The notes under the pieces: model-generated | Told to the model about the DNA's origin: nothing | The model's input: the letters and a program-made list of their open reading frames with translations, nothing else | Databases searched by the model: none | From: CAJQHK01 sp038142525 | Lineage (GTDB): Bacteria > Pseudomonadota > Alphaproteobacteria > Rickettsiales > UBA1997 | Assembly (NCBI GenBank): GCA_038142525.1 | Contig: JAYQKE010000028.1 | Span: 1-32,671 of the forward strand | Direction: 5' to 3' | DNA length: 32,671 nucleotides | Shown: positions 16,523 through 26,856 of the stretch, in pieces | Position numbering within the stretch: position 1 is the first letter of the stretch | Layout of the letters: every line of letters begins with the position of its first letter | Position numbers and translations under genes: made by a program

Positions 16523-19041
16523 TTATTTTTTATTAATCTCTGGTTTTTTCATATTATCTATATTTGGATTATCAGAGATATCCTTAAATCCATCTTCCAC
16601 CTCCATCATTATATTTGCATCAACCCCTCTTTTAATATTATTGCCATCTTGAGCAATTAATTTTTCATTTTGAGTAAATTTATCTTCTATTTTATTATTT
16701 TGATCAAATTTTTGAGTATCATTAGCAAAATCTTGCTTCATGTTATTTTCTAAGGTATCTATATTTAATGGATCCAGTAATTTATCTGTTTTATATTCTA
16801 TAAAATCTTTGATAAATTCCTGCTCTTGCTCTCCGTGAGAATTGGCGGTTATTTCTTTGATTTGGCTATTAAATAAGCCTCTATCATCTCTTAAATAATC
16901 AACAAATTCATTATTAAGAGATTGCTGATGAGCGATATCTGATGAGGTTATTTGCTGTTTTAAATTGGCAATTCTACTGGCATTATCAAGATATTGGCTC
17001 GAGGTTTTTTGTTGCTCTAATGATTCATTATAATGGTTAGAGCTAGATTCATTAAGAGAATTTAATTGTTCATTGGAAGTGGTAAATGATCCTGATTGAG
17101 ATAATTTGTCTATTTGCTGTAAAGAATCTTCTGCTTGTGCTTGAATTTCCATTCCTGCCCTACCCTCTAAATTAACGCCATTACCAAATACCTTAAATCC
17201 TGCTGATGTATTAGCTGATAAAGATGCATTAACAGAATTAGTTTGCCTATATATATCCTGCATTTCTTGACTTACATCCTTTGTCCAGCTTTCGCCATTT
17301 TGGACTGCATTTTGATAATGTTGTGAAGCCTCAGATAATTTTGACCAAGAGGTGTTCATGGATTCTGTTGAGGAATTTCTAAGATCTTCGCCTTTGGTAA
17401 GATAGGATTCTTGTTGATTTGATAGGGATGAAGAGATATTTTTGCCATAGGATAGATTAAAATCGGCAAATCTATTTTCAAGGAGAGTGCCATCATAGGT
17501 TTGGGTGCCATCTTGATTGGTAAAAGTTCTTATTCCGTCTGCTCCTGTGCTAATATTGGCTATGTCAGATTTATTGGCATTAACATTACTCCAAGAATGA
17601 TTACCAATTGAGGTATTGCCAAGATTATAATTTCCTGATGTTACTTCAGCAAAGCAGTTGAATGTGCTGTTTGCATTACAGGAGACATCATCATTCCTGC
17701 CATATGAGTTAGAGAATCAAAGCCATTCATTAGCATTTTAGCGAGAAATGGTATCATTATAACAGCAAATCCTGATAATAATGATAATTGAGATAATCCA
17801 TCATTTATTGCCTCTATATTAGCAATTGAATATCCTTCATTTGCAAAATTCTTTAATCTTAATTTTTGAGAATAAACCATTAATCCATTTAAAATAGCAT
17901 ATAATGGCATCCATAATTGTAATTCTAGGAGTTTTTTACAATAATTGATTAATCTTTGCTCTGCTCCTATAATAAACATTAACGGAATTAGTAATATATA
18001 GCCTGCATAGAGTAATATTTCAAAGAAGATTCTCCATAAAACAACAGTTTGTTTTGCCATTTCTCCTGCTATATGCATCATATTATTTGATTGAAGCGAT
18101 GATACTGCTTTTGAATAATTTTGGACATCAGTCGCTGTCGCATCTTTGATAGCATTTCTAAGAACATTATGGAACAATAAATCTCTTGAAGAATCACTAA
18201 TATTCATAAAGAAATTTGCTTGCTGACTAATTTGAGAATTTACTGTAGGATCAATATCGATATCTTGATTTGTAGATAATGATCCTGTGATGAATTTACT
18301 AGCTTTTATGTTATTTGAAATCCAATTTATAATATTTGGCTGATCTGCTATTAATCCTGCCTCAATTTTTTGGAACGCATCACCACAATTTAACTTTTGA
18401 TATTCATAGCCATTTGGTGATCTTGGAACTTGCCAATCCATAACATCAAGAGTATTTTTCATGGTGGATTTTAATAATGAAAAAAGATTAGAACTATGTC
18501 TTATATCAGCGACAGAATATTGACCCATTTGCATAGCATTAATAACACATTCATTAATGAATTCTTTAGTATTTTCTCGAAGCATTGGATCTCTAATAAC
18601 TGCTTTATTTGATTGGCCAATAAGATCAGCGCCAAATAGAAATCCATATTTTTGATATTGCTGGGATTCTGGTAATGAAAAAAATTGATCAAATGATTGC
18701 CCAAGATGATAACCAATAGCACTGGTCATAGAAGCTAATCTGCCCAAGACCCATGGCACATTATCTACTTGCCTTACTTGTCCATAATCAGTTACATCAT
18801 GAATTGCCACATTCATTTTAGGAATAAACATAAAATAATAGGCAGAAATAGCTATCATCATAGTTTTAGCAGAGTCACCCCAACTTATTTTAACAGTATT
18901 TCTTAGTAATATCCAAAATAAGCCAATTAAAACCCCCATTGTTACAATAGTTTTGTAAGAATCTTGACCTATAATTGAAGCTATTGCATTAAAAACCCAC
19001 TCTATTACAGCTCCTCCTCCATGTGTATAAATAATATCCAT
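16523..19041 (-). pseudogene. traG: TraG, mating-pair stabilisation protein, one frameshift
   Basis: The N-terminal part (17641-19041, 466 residues) has a hydrophobic start, LASMTSAIGYHLGQSFDQ, a conserved INECVINAMQMGQ region and membrane spans near its end (AGYILLIPLMFIIGAEQ and SGFAVIMIPFLAKML). The rest continues in another frame from the sequence EVTSGNYNLGNTSIGNHSW down to 16523 without a stop. Adding one G at about 17650 (TTGCTG to TTGGCTG) joins them as ALAEVTSGN, giving about 840 residues, close to F TraG (938). The inner-membrane N-terminus acts in pilus assembly and the periplasmic, Gln/Ser/Asn-rich C-terminus in mating-pair stabilisation. A single missing base makes sequencing error or slippage as likely as true decay. 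Confidence 0.9.
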
Positions 19042-19076
19042 AATTTGATTTGTTTATTTATTTGTTTGTGTATTTT

Positions 19077-20445
19077 TTAGTTAATTGAAGTTCTTAATTT
19101 ATTATTAGTTTTAATTTCCTTTTGGTCGTAAAAATCAATTTTTGCAATTACTGATTCAAATTTCTTATCAAGTTTTTTTGATTTAGCGATGATGTTATTT
19201 CTAAGGATATTAATGTTATTTATTACTAATTTCCGTGAATCCATATCTAGATTTGAAGAAAATAAAGATTTATTTTGAATTTGATCTAACATATTTTCTA
19301 GAAAATCATAAGTCATAGAAAGAGCGATCCACTGATCTATATTATCAATAGAAAAATCAGATGATTTCTTTTCTATATGGGCAATTGATATAATTCTAAC
19401 TATTGGAATACCATAGGGTGCATTAGTAACAAAGTTTTTTTCCTCCTTTGTATATTCGACCTTTTCACCTTTAGATTGCTTGATTAATTTATTTCGAATA
19501 TCAGTAATATATTTTCTAACTTTAGGTAAAAAAGCATCTTTTGAAGCAATATTGTGAGTTGTGTTGGATATATTTATACAATCAGCAATATCATCACATT
19601 TAAAAATATTAAGATCACCTCCATTCATTAAAATATTTACCGTATCACCTTTAATTGCTATTGCTCTTTTTGTAATTGAACTGCCATCTTTTTTGTAAAT
19701 TACTGTTCCAGTCATCGACATTAATATCTCATAATATTTAGTTATATCAATTGATGTTGGGGTTTGATTATCAGTTAATACTCGCCATACTAAATTTAAT
19801 GGAGGCGCTCCTTCATTTTTTTTCCTCGATTGTGGGATTTATATTTTTAGCACCATTATTATTGCTACAACCCTTTCTTGCAGATATTGGATCCCTAGAA
19901 CTGCCACTAGCCATTGATGTTTTTAAAGCACAATTCCATTCTGACTGACTTTTGAATTTTTGTCCGACATTATTAATTAAAGATTTAGCTGTATTGCATG
20001 AATTCATTGAAAAATTATTAATCTTTGTTGCTTGATCTTGCAATTCTGCCATCCATTTTTCACAAGAAGGACATAATAGGCCAAGCCCTGCTTTTAGAGC
20101 ATAGCCCTGAGCATCTGCAACAACAGCCTTACCAAAAGCAACAAATTCATCCTTTCCAACAAATGATAGACCGCCAAGATGCATATCTATTCCTCCACAT
20201 CCTGCATTAATTTCTGGTAATCTAATATGAGCAGGTTGTAGAATTTTAGTTGGAGCTCTATAGCTAAAAGACCCTAATGAATAATTATTTCGAGAATTAT
20301 CTTGCCATTTCTTTGGTGAAGTATAATTACCTCCTAATCCCATATTATTAAGATATTCATCCATTTGTAATCCAATAGATGCCATTGCTATATTTGGAAT
20401 TAATATTGTGATTGTGATTAATAATCTAATAGGCATTTTTTGCAT
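19077..20445 (-). pseudogene. traH: TraH, pilus assembly protein, one frameshift in an A8 run
   Basis: The first part (19813-20445) has a signal peptide ending in NIAMAS, then SYRAPTKILQPAHIRLPEIN and AGCGGIDMHLGGLSFV, and a cysteine pair (LCPSCEKW), all typical of TraH. It stops after IEEKK. Adding one A to the run at 19816-19823 continues it as NEGAPPLNLVWRVL into the second part (19077-19721), which keeps the conserved YGIPIVRIISIAHIE-like region. The joined length of about 455 residues equals that of F TraH (458). TraH is a periplasmic/outer-membrane-associated protein of the TraF-TraH-TraU-TraW-TrbI-TrbC pilus assembly set. Its start overlaps the traF end by 20 bp. Confidence 0.92.
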
Positions 20446-21241
20446 TTTCCTTGGTTAATAAATACATCCTTTCTTTAAGCTCATCTATTGGCACAAAGCC
20501 ACTACCGATGATTTGCGAGGAATTAGTTTTGCTATTATAAAGAAGTATTGTTGGGGTGTGAGTTATACCAAATTTATCTGCTTGTCCATTATCTATTTTA
20601 TAATTAGAAAAATATTCATCTGCTCCGCCATCAGTTGAAATAGCAGAAATTGGAATTTGATAATTATCTGTAAAATTCTTTAATATTGGAGAAAATCTCT
20701 TGCAAATATTACACCATGAAGCATAGAAATATATTAACCCATATTCATGTTTTAGATTCTTTGTGTGATCTTCAATATCAAGGAATCTTTGTCTTTTATA
20801 TATTTTATTAGAAAATGAACTAGTTGGCCTAATATTCTCATAATTAAGATCGCCATATTTCCATTTAATTTCTTGTTCTTTAGCAACAGCAAGAGATACA
20901 TCTTTTAGCATTTTCTGCCTTGCTCTGAGATATTTTAATCCTTTTGCCTCATCATTGGGATTAAGTAAAAAATCTGCATGAGCATTTTCATAATTGACTC
21001 TTCTTTGTTTAACTATATCCATTGGTGTAATTTCTTTATTATTATTGGCATTTTCTTGCTTTATTTTTTCTTTTATTTTTGCTTCTTCTTTTTTTTTTTT
21101 TTCTTCATCTGGATCACAATGAAAATGCCAATTGTCACTTTTGGGGCAATATTTCTTTTTATGGTTTTGAGATACAGATCTATCACTTGCATATGAGATA
21201 TTTATTGTTACTAGGATTAAAATAAATATTATTCTTATCAT
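20426..21241 (-). CDS. traF: TraF, thioredoxin-like conjugal pilus assembly protein
   Basis: 271 residues with a signal peptide (RIIFILILVTINISYAS), a lysine/glutamate-rich linker (about residues 46-70) and a C-terminal thioredoxin fold with YFYASWCNICKRFSPIL. CNIC at residues 177-180 is a redox-type CxxC. The TPTILLYN segment supplies the cis-proline typical of the fold. F TraF is periplasmic and contributes to disulfide formation and pilus assembly; F TraF itself lacks CxxC, so this version looks more like an active oxidoreductase. That may suit the cysteine-rich TraN, TraU and TraH encoded beside it. The start overlaps the traN stop by ATGA and the end overlaps traH by 20 bp. Confidence 0.9.
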   Translation of the reverse strand: MIRIIFILILVTINISYASDRSVSQNHKKKYCPKSDNWHFHCDPDEEKKKKEEAKIKEKIKQENANNNKEITPMDIVKQRRVNYENAHADFLLNPNDEAKGLKYLRARQKMLKDVSLAVAKEQEIKWKYGDLNYENIRPTSSFSNKIYKRQRFLDIEDHTKNLKHEYGLIYFYASWCNICKRFSPILKNFTDNYQIPISAISTDGGADEYFSNYKIDNGQADKFGITHTPTILLYNSKTNSSQIIGSGFVPIDELKERMYLLTKENAKNAY

Positions 21242-23640
21242 TGCTGATTTTTACGTTTGTCAAAAAATTCTTTTATTTTATTTTTTGTTAATTGATTAAA
21301 ATTTTGTTCATTATGAGGATTAGTTCTGGCAATAACATCATCGACAATTTCCGAAAAATTCATCTTAGAAAAATCAATATTCGATATATCTGATTCCGTT
21401 AATCCTAAACAATTTGGAGAATTTGAATTACCAAAGGATTTACCTAATTGTGGCTTGCCTTGCTCTTGAATTAATTTGGCAATTTTACTATTAAAACAGC
21501 AATAGCTATGCTGACTTCTAATACATTTACCAAGAACTTTTTTATTACAATGTGATCCAACATAAATACATTGCTTATTTTTACTTTGTAATTTTAATTT
21601 CTCTTCATTATAAGAACATCCTCCGAGACCTATATTATCACCCCAACCTCCTGCCTTGACAGCAATTATTATAACTTAATTTATCTTGATCACATGAATT
21701 AGCCTTACCAGTAAAAATGGATAAGGGAGCATTTATAAAATCATCTCCTGCATCTTCTAACATCTTCATATGAGATACAGATTTGCCAAAATCATTTTTT
21801 GCTTCAATATCTTCATTATCAGTGATATAATCAGACATATCACACATCAAAATATCGCCATTATTGTTGCTAATATTATTGACTTTATTAGGACAAAAAT
21901 AATGCTTATGCTCTATAAGGCAGGAATCTTGATTATCAAACTCAGTGCATTTTGATCTTAGAAAATTACACTCCTTAGATAATATATTACATTTTGAATT
22001 GGGATTATTCTGACATTCATAATTATTTTGATATTTGTGGCAAATATTATTTTGATCAAAAAGTAGACATTTTTTGTTATTTAATATACAAGAATTTGGA
22101 TCATCCTTATAATTTTGACAATGAGATTCATCATAATTTAGTAAATTAACATCATAGGTAAATTCATAATCAATATTATCATAATTATCTAATTCTTTTT
22201 TATAATCACATTCAAATTTACTTGTTTGATTGATACATTTATTAAATTCTTGATTATAATTATTACAAATCTCTGAATGAATGGCGCATTTTGTATCTGA
22301 TCTAAATAAATCACATTTATTATGATTAAATTCTTCATCAACACAATTATAAGATGTTTTATATTCTAAACATTCATTAACTTTTTTTCCTAAAATATAA
22401 TAATTATTATCTGTTTTAGAACAAAATTTTTCACCTTGTTTATTGCAATTTGGATTAGATTCTAATGACTCACAATTATTAGATGTAACCTTGTTAAATT
22501 CTTGGCATTTTTTATATTTCAGAGTAAATTTTGACCAAAAGGATGCCACATATCCTACTACATATTTAACTCTAAGAGTATTATTGCCAACTTTAAGATA
22601 TGGCTTTAGATTTTTATTTGGATTTAATTTGAATCTAAAAGTATTTTCACAACCACAATTAGACCCCCTCCAACTACTACATTTATAATTAGGAAATTTA
22701 TATATTAATGTATCATTAACATAAATCTCTGCAATCTCATCTATTAATATTTCTGTTAAAGAGAATGTTTCTATAGAAGAGATATCATCAATTTTAAATT
22801 TCAATTCCCAATTATAACCAGAACAATTTCTGGTTAAGCTATTATTTTTATTAAATCCTAAATATAAATATGGAAATTGATAACTAAACCCCTGAAAATT
22901 TTGATAAATTACCTTTGGGAAGCTATATGTAGATTTTTTGCAACTAAATTGATTCTTCTCTAAACAGTAATTCGAAGAGATATTTTTTTGCTCCTTACAA
23001 GTAAAAAAATGATTACCATAATCCTTATTAATTAAATCAGAAATACATGATTTATTAATCTTCTTCTTATAATCAAAACAATTAAATTCTAAATCCTTGC
23101 AACTAGAATAATTAAGATTAACCCCATTATTATCATTAAGCATAATATCTCGACTTGTTGATAAAAAGTTTCATCGCCTCTGAATTTTAAATTATTTACC
23201 TCATAAGATTTTTTTAATAATTTACTATTTTGATCATTATATTCTGCATCTCTTGAATCTGATTCTAGATTATTAATATCATATGATGGAGGGTTTTTCT
23301 GATACTCATCATAATAAGCATTATTATTGGCATTTTTTTCATTAATATGGCTATTAACCATATTATTAGCATTTACCTCATCTGAAAAGCCAAAATCATA
23401 TCTGGCACGAGATGTATTTGTTAATAGAGAGATTGAGATGATTAGGATTATACTTGTTTTTTTATTACAAAAAGAAATATAATTAATCTTATTTGTTATT
23501 TTTTTTAATAAATTATGATTGATACTCTTGAAGCCTATGAAAAATTTTTGGAAGTAGGATTTACCAAAGAACAAGCAAAAATGCTGACAAAAATACTTTT
23601 TGTTCAAAAAAATAATATGAAATCTTAATAATATTTTCAT
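21238..23640 (-). pseudogene. traN: TraN, cysteine-rich mating-pair stabilisation protein, two frameshifts
   Basis: The middle part (21638-23143) is very rich in cysteine and asparagine. After a break near 21655-21661 the conserved TraN C-terminus follows in another frame down to 21238: GWGDNIGLGGCSYNEEKL, CIYVGSHCNKKVLGKCI, YCCFNSKIAKLIQEQGKPQ and LDFSKMNFSE-like IDFSKMNFSEIVDD. At the N-terminal end, a break near 23155 joins the middle part to a signal-peptide-like start (TSIILIISISLLTNTSRARY). TraN is an outer-membrane protein that contacts recipient surface proteins. The start is unclear. An ATG at 23640 overlaps the trbC stop by ATGA, but residues 1-40 from there look like the reverse strand of a small plus-strand frame. 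A later non-ATG start near 23510 is possible. Confidence 0.88.
23515..23628 (+). CDS. 37-residue plus-strand frame resembling the start of DUF1640-type coiled-coil proteins
   Basis: MIDTLEAYEKFLEVGFTKEQ with AKMLTKILFVQKN following. The pattern 'F-x-G-F-[ST]-x-E-Q-A-x-x-[LM]' is the N-terminal motif I know from DUF1640/CCDC90-like coiled-coil proteins. It lies against the tra operon between trbC and traN, overlapping antiparallel the doubtful first 40 codons of traN. It may be a truncated remnant, a small real gene or chance. Confidence 0.4.
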   Translation: MIDTLEAYEKFLEVGFTKEQAKMLTKILFVQKNNMKS

Positions 23641-24386
23641 CTATAATGTGATTTACTTAATATTTTAGCCTTTTCGGATAAATCACCCTCCTGCTCTACT
23701 TTTTCTAGAAAATATCCGATTCCTACTGTTCCTGTTATTTTATCAAAATTTGGTGTACATTCATCATTTTGACATTGCTCTTGATCATATAGAATAATCG
23801 TTGGAACTTTAGTAATATTGAATTTTTTAAATAATTTTGGATCAATTTCTATTCCTGCTTTTCTGTTTTCTATTTTATTGATAAAATTAATTGTTTTTTT
23901 CATAGAGCCATCAATAAATCCTTTCATTACAGCTCTAACATTATATTTTATGATGTCATTTTGATATTGTGTCCATAAATTTGGACTTAGCGAGGAGGAT
24001 AGAAATATTACTAAACCATTGTGATTTTTGTCTTTCGATTGATATTTTTTAGTTAATTTGGGGAAAAGATTTTTATTCATCATTTCCGCTTTTTTAATTA
24101 AATCTTGGGATAAATTAATATCAGAAAATTCTTCTTTTATATGATCTATTCTTTTGCTATCTATTTTATAAATTTCTGCTTTTTTTAGAATTTCTTTACT
24201 TTCTTTAATATCCTTCCTATCTAAATTAATATCAGAATTATCAATTAAATTTTGATGATTATTGAGACTGATATTCTTAAAATCTGCTCTTATTGTTTCT
24301 TGCTCAGATTTTTGATAAATAATTGCATTAGCAAAAATGCTTGGCGATATTGTTAGAGATGTTATTATTAATATTTTTCTTATCAT
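23637..24386 (-). CDS. trbC: TrbC, F-type pilin assembly protein
   Basis: From the ATG at 24386, which overlaps the traU stop by ATGA, the product has a signal peptide (IRKILIITSLTISPSIFANA), a helical middle and a C-terminal domain with GLVIFLSSSLSPNLW, VRAVMKGFIDGSMKK, KFNITKVPTIILYD and TGTVGIGYFLEKV. This is the TrbC_Ftype pattern, a thioredoxin-like fold without the CxxC pair. The ATG nine codons upstream (24413) would spoil the signal peptide and is unlikely. TrbC is periplasmic and acts with TraW in F pilus assembly; in F the two interact directly. It is intact. Confidence 0.9.
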   Translation of the reverse strand: MIRKILIITSLTISPSIFANAIIYQKSEQETIRADFKNISLNNHQNLIDNSDINLDRKDIKESKEILKKAEIYKIDSKRIDHIKEEFSDINLSQDLIKKAEMMNKNLFPKLTKKYQSKDKNHNGLVIFLSSSLSPNLWTQYQNDIIKYNVRAVMKGFIDGSMKKTINFINKIENRKAGIEIDPKLFKKFNITKVPTIILYDQEQCQNDECTPNFDKITGTVGIGYFLEKVEQEGDLSEKAKILSKSHYR

Positions 24387-25384
24387 AGCATACAGCAATT
24401 CCTTTTTCTCCAAATTAAATAACCAAAATCTTCCCCTCTATATGGTGTTTTCTTAAATTGTTCATGAAGAATTGTTGTTTTGCCAATGGGATTACAGCCA
24501 AATTTACCCATACCCACTTTTGGAAATGTTGTTTGTAATCGATATTGACTCTTTTTAATGATTGGAAGTGGATATGGAGTACATATAGCATCTGGACCAG
24601 AAGTAATTGGGAGCATGAATTGACGATGTAATTTTGCGATAAATTTTTCTATAATTAAGGAAGTAATTTGAATAGAACTTACTCCACCATTAATATTGCC
24701 AGTAAATGGGTAGAGATGACCCTGAGATCCTGCACACCAAAATAGAAAATCTAGAGGCTTATAGACAGTTGATGCAATAGAATCAGCAATACAGGCGGCC
24801 TGTGCAATAGGATTGGCAAATAAAATAGCTTCAGGATTAATAATAAATGATAACATATCATCATGAAATAATGGATCAAATTCTGTCATATAAGCCATAT
24901 CAAAACCTACAGAAGAAATTTCAAGACATAAGCTATCAAATATAATTCCAAGCATTGTATTAACTGGGCTAATATACCAATGTAAGTGATAAGTTGCTTC
25001 ACTAGAATTAGATGATTCAATGCCATTTTGCTGTAAAGATAGATTTTCAGGAATAATTTGCTGACCTCCAAGATTCGTTAAACAATATGGACGAGTTGTA
25101 ACATCTACCAACCTTACAGCTTCCCAAAATCCAACAGCTAGACCAGGTAATGGAGCTCCAAATAATTTACCTGGACAAACACAGATTGGAGATGGAAAAT
25201 TCTCAGTATCATGTCTTTTATTAGCTCCTTGGGTTTGTGCCGCTCCTATTGATATTGGAAAAATACAATCCCAACAAACATCAGTTATAGGGTTAAACAT
25301 TTTTCCTGAACAATTTTTAGCAAATAAATTATTACTAAAAATAAAAGAAATTAATATTATTAGAATTGTGATATATTTTTTCAT
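24383..25384 (-). CDS. traU: TraU, pilus assembly and DNA transfer protein
   Basis: This intact 333-residue protein, the length of F TraU (330), has a signal peptide (residues 1-22, ending NNLFA). It then has the conserved MFNPITDVCWDCIFPISIGA, PSPICVCPGKLFGAPLPGLAVGF (a cysteine and proline block), EAVRLVDVTTRPYCL, YHLHWYISPVNTML, PIAQAACIADSIAS and FWCAGSQGHLYPFTG. There are ten or more cysteines, fitting a periplasmic protein held by disulfides that TraF may help form. It overlaps traW at its start (ATGA, 25381-25384) and trbC at its end. It is among the best conserved tra genes here. Confidence 0.96.
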   Translation of the reverse strand: MKKYITILIILISFIFSNNLFAKNCSGKMFNPITDVCWDCIFPISIGAAQTQGANKRHDTENFPSPICVCPGKLFGAPLPGLAVGFWEAVRLVDVTTRPYCLTNLGGQQIIPENLSLQQNGIESSNSSEATYHLHWYISPVNTMLGIIFDSLCLEISSVGFDMAYMTEFDPLFHDDMLSFIINPEAILFANPIAQAACIADSIASTVYKPLDFLFWCAGSQGHLYPFTGNINGGVSSIQITSLIIEKFIAKLHRQFMLPITSGPDAICTPYPLPIIKKSQYRLQTTFPKVGMGKFGCNPIGKTTILHEQFKKTPYRGEDFGYLIWRKRNCCML

Positions 25385-26016
25385 AGGGCAAGTTCTGTGA
25401 TTTTTAATAACTTACCCTCTCTAGTAATTAATGATGGAAAATATTGTAAATTAAATTTATTTGTTAGAGCTCCATTTTGATCAAAATATAATCTAATTTT
25501 TTTATTTTTTATGAGATCAATAATATTTCCTCTGATTAGAATTATTTTTAATTGGTTATTTTTTTCATATAGATTAATTGCATGATTCATTTGATCCTCA
25601 TCATCTCCATCAATAAAAATCATTGTGGGCTGATAATTAAAAGGTAATTTATCAAAAGGATTAATCCTTGTACCTTTTTTGGCAAATATTATGCCATTAT
25701 GATCTTTTAGATTTTCTGTAACTGTAATTGATGGATCATAATATCTAACAAATGTTGCCTCTCTTCTTTTGATAATATTAGTTGCATCTTTTGGTCTATT
25801 GGCTGATTTAATTGAATTTTCTTGCCATTTTTTCTGCAATTCTTCTATTTTACCCGATTCTTGCATTTGGGATAATTTGTCTTTTATCATCTCTAATGCA
25901 TCTGTTTCGACAATATCATAGGAATTTACAACAGATCCAAAATCTTTTGCAAAAGTGACATTAGGTAAGATAACCAGAATGAAAATTTGAAATATTCTAA
26001 ATAGATGCCACAACAT
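25381..26016 (-). CDS. traW: TraW, pilus assembly protein
   Basis: 211 residues with a signal peptide (ending NVTFA), a helical segment with DALEMIKDKLSQMQ, a conserved RREATFVRYYDPSITV, GTRINPFDKLPFNYQPTMIF, DGDDEDQMN and a C-terminal RLYFDQNGALTNKFNLQYFP. These match TraW of F-type systems, a periplasmic partner of TrbC. Its start overlaps the S26 peptidase gene by 20 bp and its end overlaps traU by 4 bp. Intact. Confidence 0.93.
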   Translation of the reverse strand: MLWHLFRIFQIFILVILPNVTFAKDFGSVVNSYDIVETDALEMIKDKLSQMQESGKIEELQKKWQENSIKSANRPKDATNIIKRREATFVRYYDPSITVTENLKDHNGIIFAKKGTRINPFDKLPFNYQPTMIFIDGDDEDQMNHAINLYEKNNQLKIILIRGNIIDLIKNKKIRLYFDQNGALTNKFNLQYFPSLITREGKLLKITELAL

Positions 26017-26491
26017 ATCCGATTATTTGATTTTGATGGACATAGCCAAAATAACGAGAATCATAGCTATCTCGATGAAATGAAGCAGTAAAATAATTAT
26101 CTTTTGGAATAATATTATTTTTGTTTGGTAATTGAAAATTAGTTATTTTTTGACCTTTTTTGCCAAATTCTTTAGCGGTAAATGTTACAATATCATTAAT
26201 CTTATAGTTATTTTCTTGAAATTTGATATTATCATTAGGTAAAGCAATAACATATTTTGTAAATTTCTTATTGGCAAAAAATGGGTCATTCTCTTTTACT
26301 TTAAATATTATTAGATCACCTCTTTTTGGCTTATAAGAATTATCTTTTTTATAGATAAAAATAATTTTATTAATTGAGCTGGATAAATTATAACCAATAT
26401 AATAATTATTAATTCTTGCACATATAATCATAATTATTGGCAAAAAACATAAGATTAATAAAATGTATTTTTTACTTATTATATTAATCAT
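25997..26491 (-). CDS. S26 signal peptidase of the conjugation system (TraF/TrhF type)
   Basis: 164 residues with one N-terminal membrane span (about residues 8-25). The YNLSSSINKIIFIYK segment aligns with the serine site of S26 peptidases (Ser39 likely), KPKRGDLIIFK follows, and KYVIALPNDNI carries the likely general-base Lys79. It ends FGYVHQNQIIGYVVAS, as these enzymes do. In other F-like and IncP systems such a peptidase matures the pilin or a relaxase-linked protein. The usual Gly of the 'PGD' box is Asn here, and the 'P-x-G-L-Y' after the serine is degenerate, so the catalytic state is uncertain. It overlaps trbI by 4 bp and traW by 20 bp. Confidence 0.85.
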   Translation of the reverse strand: MINIISKKYILLILCFLPIIMIICARINNYYIGYNLSSSINKIIFIYKKDNSYKPKRGDLIIFKVKENDPFFANKKFTKYVIALPNDNIKFQENNYKINDIVTFTAKEFGKKGQKITNFQLPNKNNIIPKDNYFTASFHRDSYDSRYFGYVHQNQIIGYVVASI

Positions 26492-26838
26492 GATTTTTCA
26501 TTCTTCTTAATATCATCAACCAATATTAACAGTTGATCCGTTATATCTTCTTTTGACGCAACATTTACAAATCTATTATCTAAAATGATAAGATTTCGTT
26601 TTTTTGAAATTTCTCCCAAATAATTCTTAAAAATTGTTTTTCTGGTAACAGATTTTTCTACTATTTTTTTCTCATCAGATTTAAAACTTAATAATGAATT
26701 ATCGATCATATAAAAATTTGCCGTTACTATCTTTAAAGAGTCATCTTTGAAAGATAATATTGTTAGATTCACAGCAATTATTGATAAGATAATTACCATG
26801 ACATTATTTTTGATATGTTTGAGATTTAATATTTTCAT
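26488..26838 (-). CDS. trbI: TrbI, F-type pilus assembly protein
   Basis: This 116-residue protein has one N-terminal membrane span (about residues 12-29) and a conserved stretch around IVTANFYMIDNSLL, RNLIILDNRFVNVASKEDIT and ITDQLLILV. That is the pattern of TrbI_Ftype: a membrane anchor, then a periplasmic part with an 'aVf.d..v..g...DiT' motif. F TrbI is 128 residues. It affects pilus extension and retraction. It lies between traK and the S26 peptidase gene and overlaps the latter by ATGA. Confidence 0.85.
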   Translation of the reverse strand: MKILNLKHIKNNVMVIILSIIAVNLTILSFKDDSLKIVTANFYMIDNSLLSFKSDEKKIVEKSVTRKTIFKNYLGEISKKRNLIILDNRFVNVASKEDITDQLLILVDDIKKNEKS

Positions 26839-26856
26839 AGATCTAATTAACAGATT

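Noticed and set aside
24387..24413. Upstream start for trbC
   Set aside because: It would put a charged segment before the signal peptide; the ATG at 24386 overlaps the traU stop as elsewhere in the operon.
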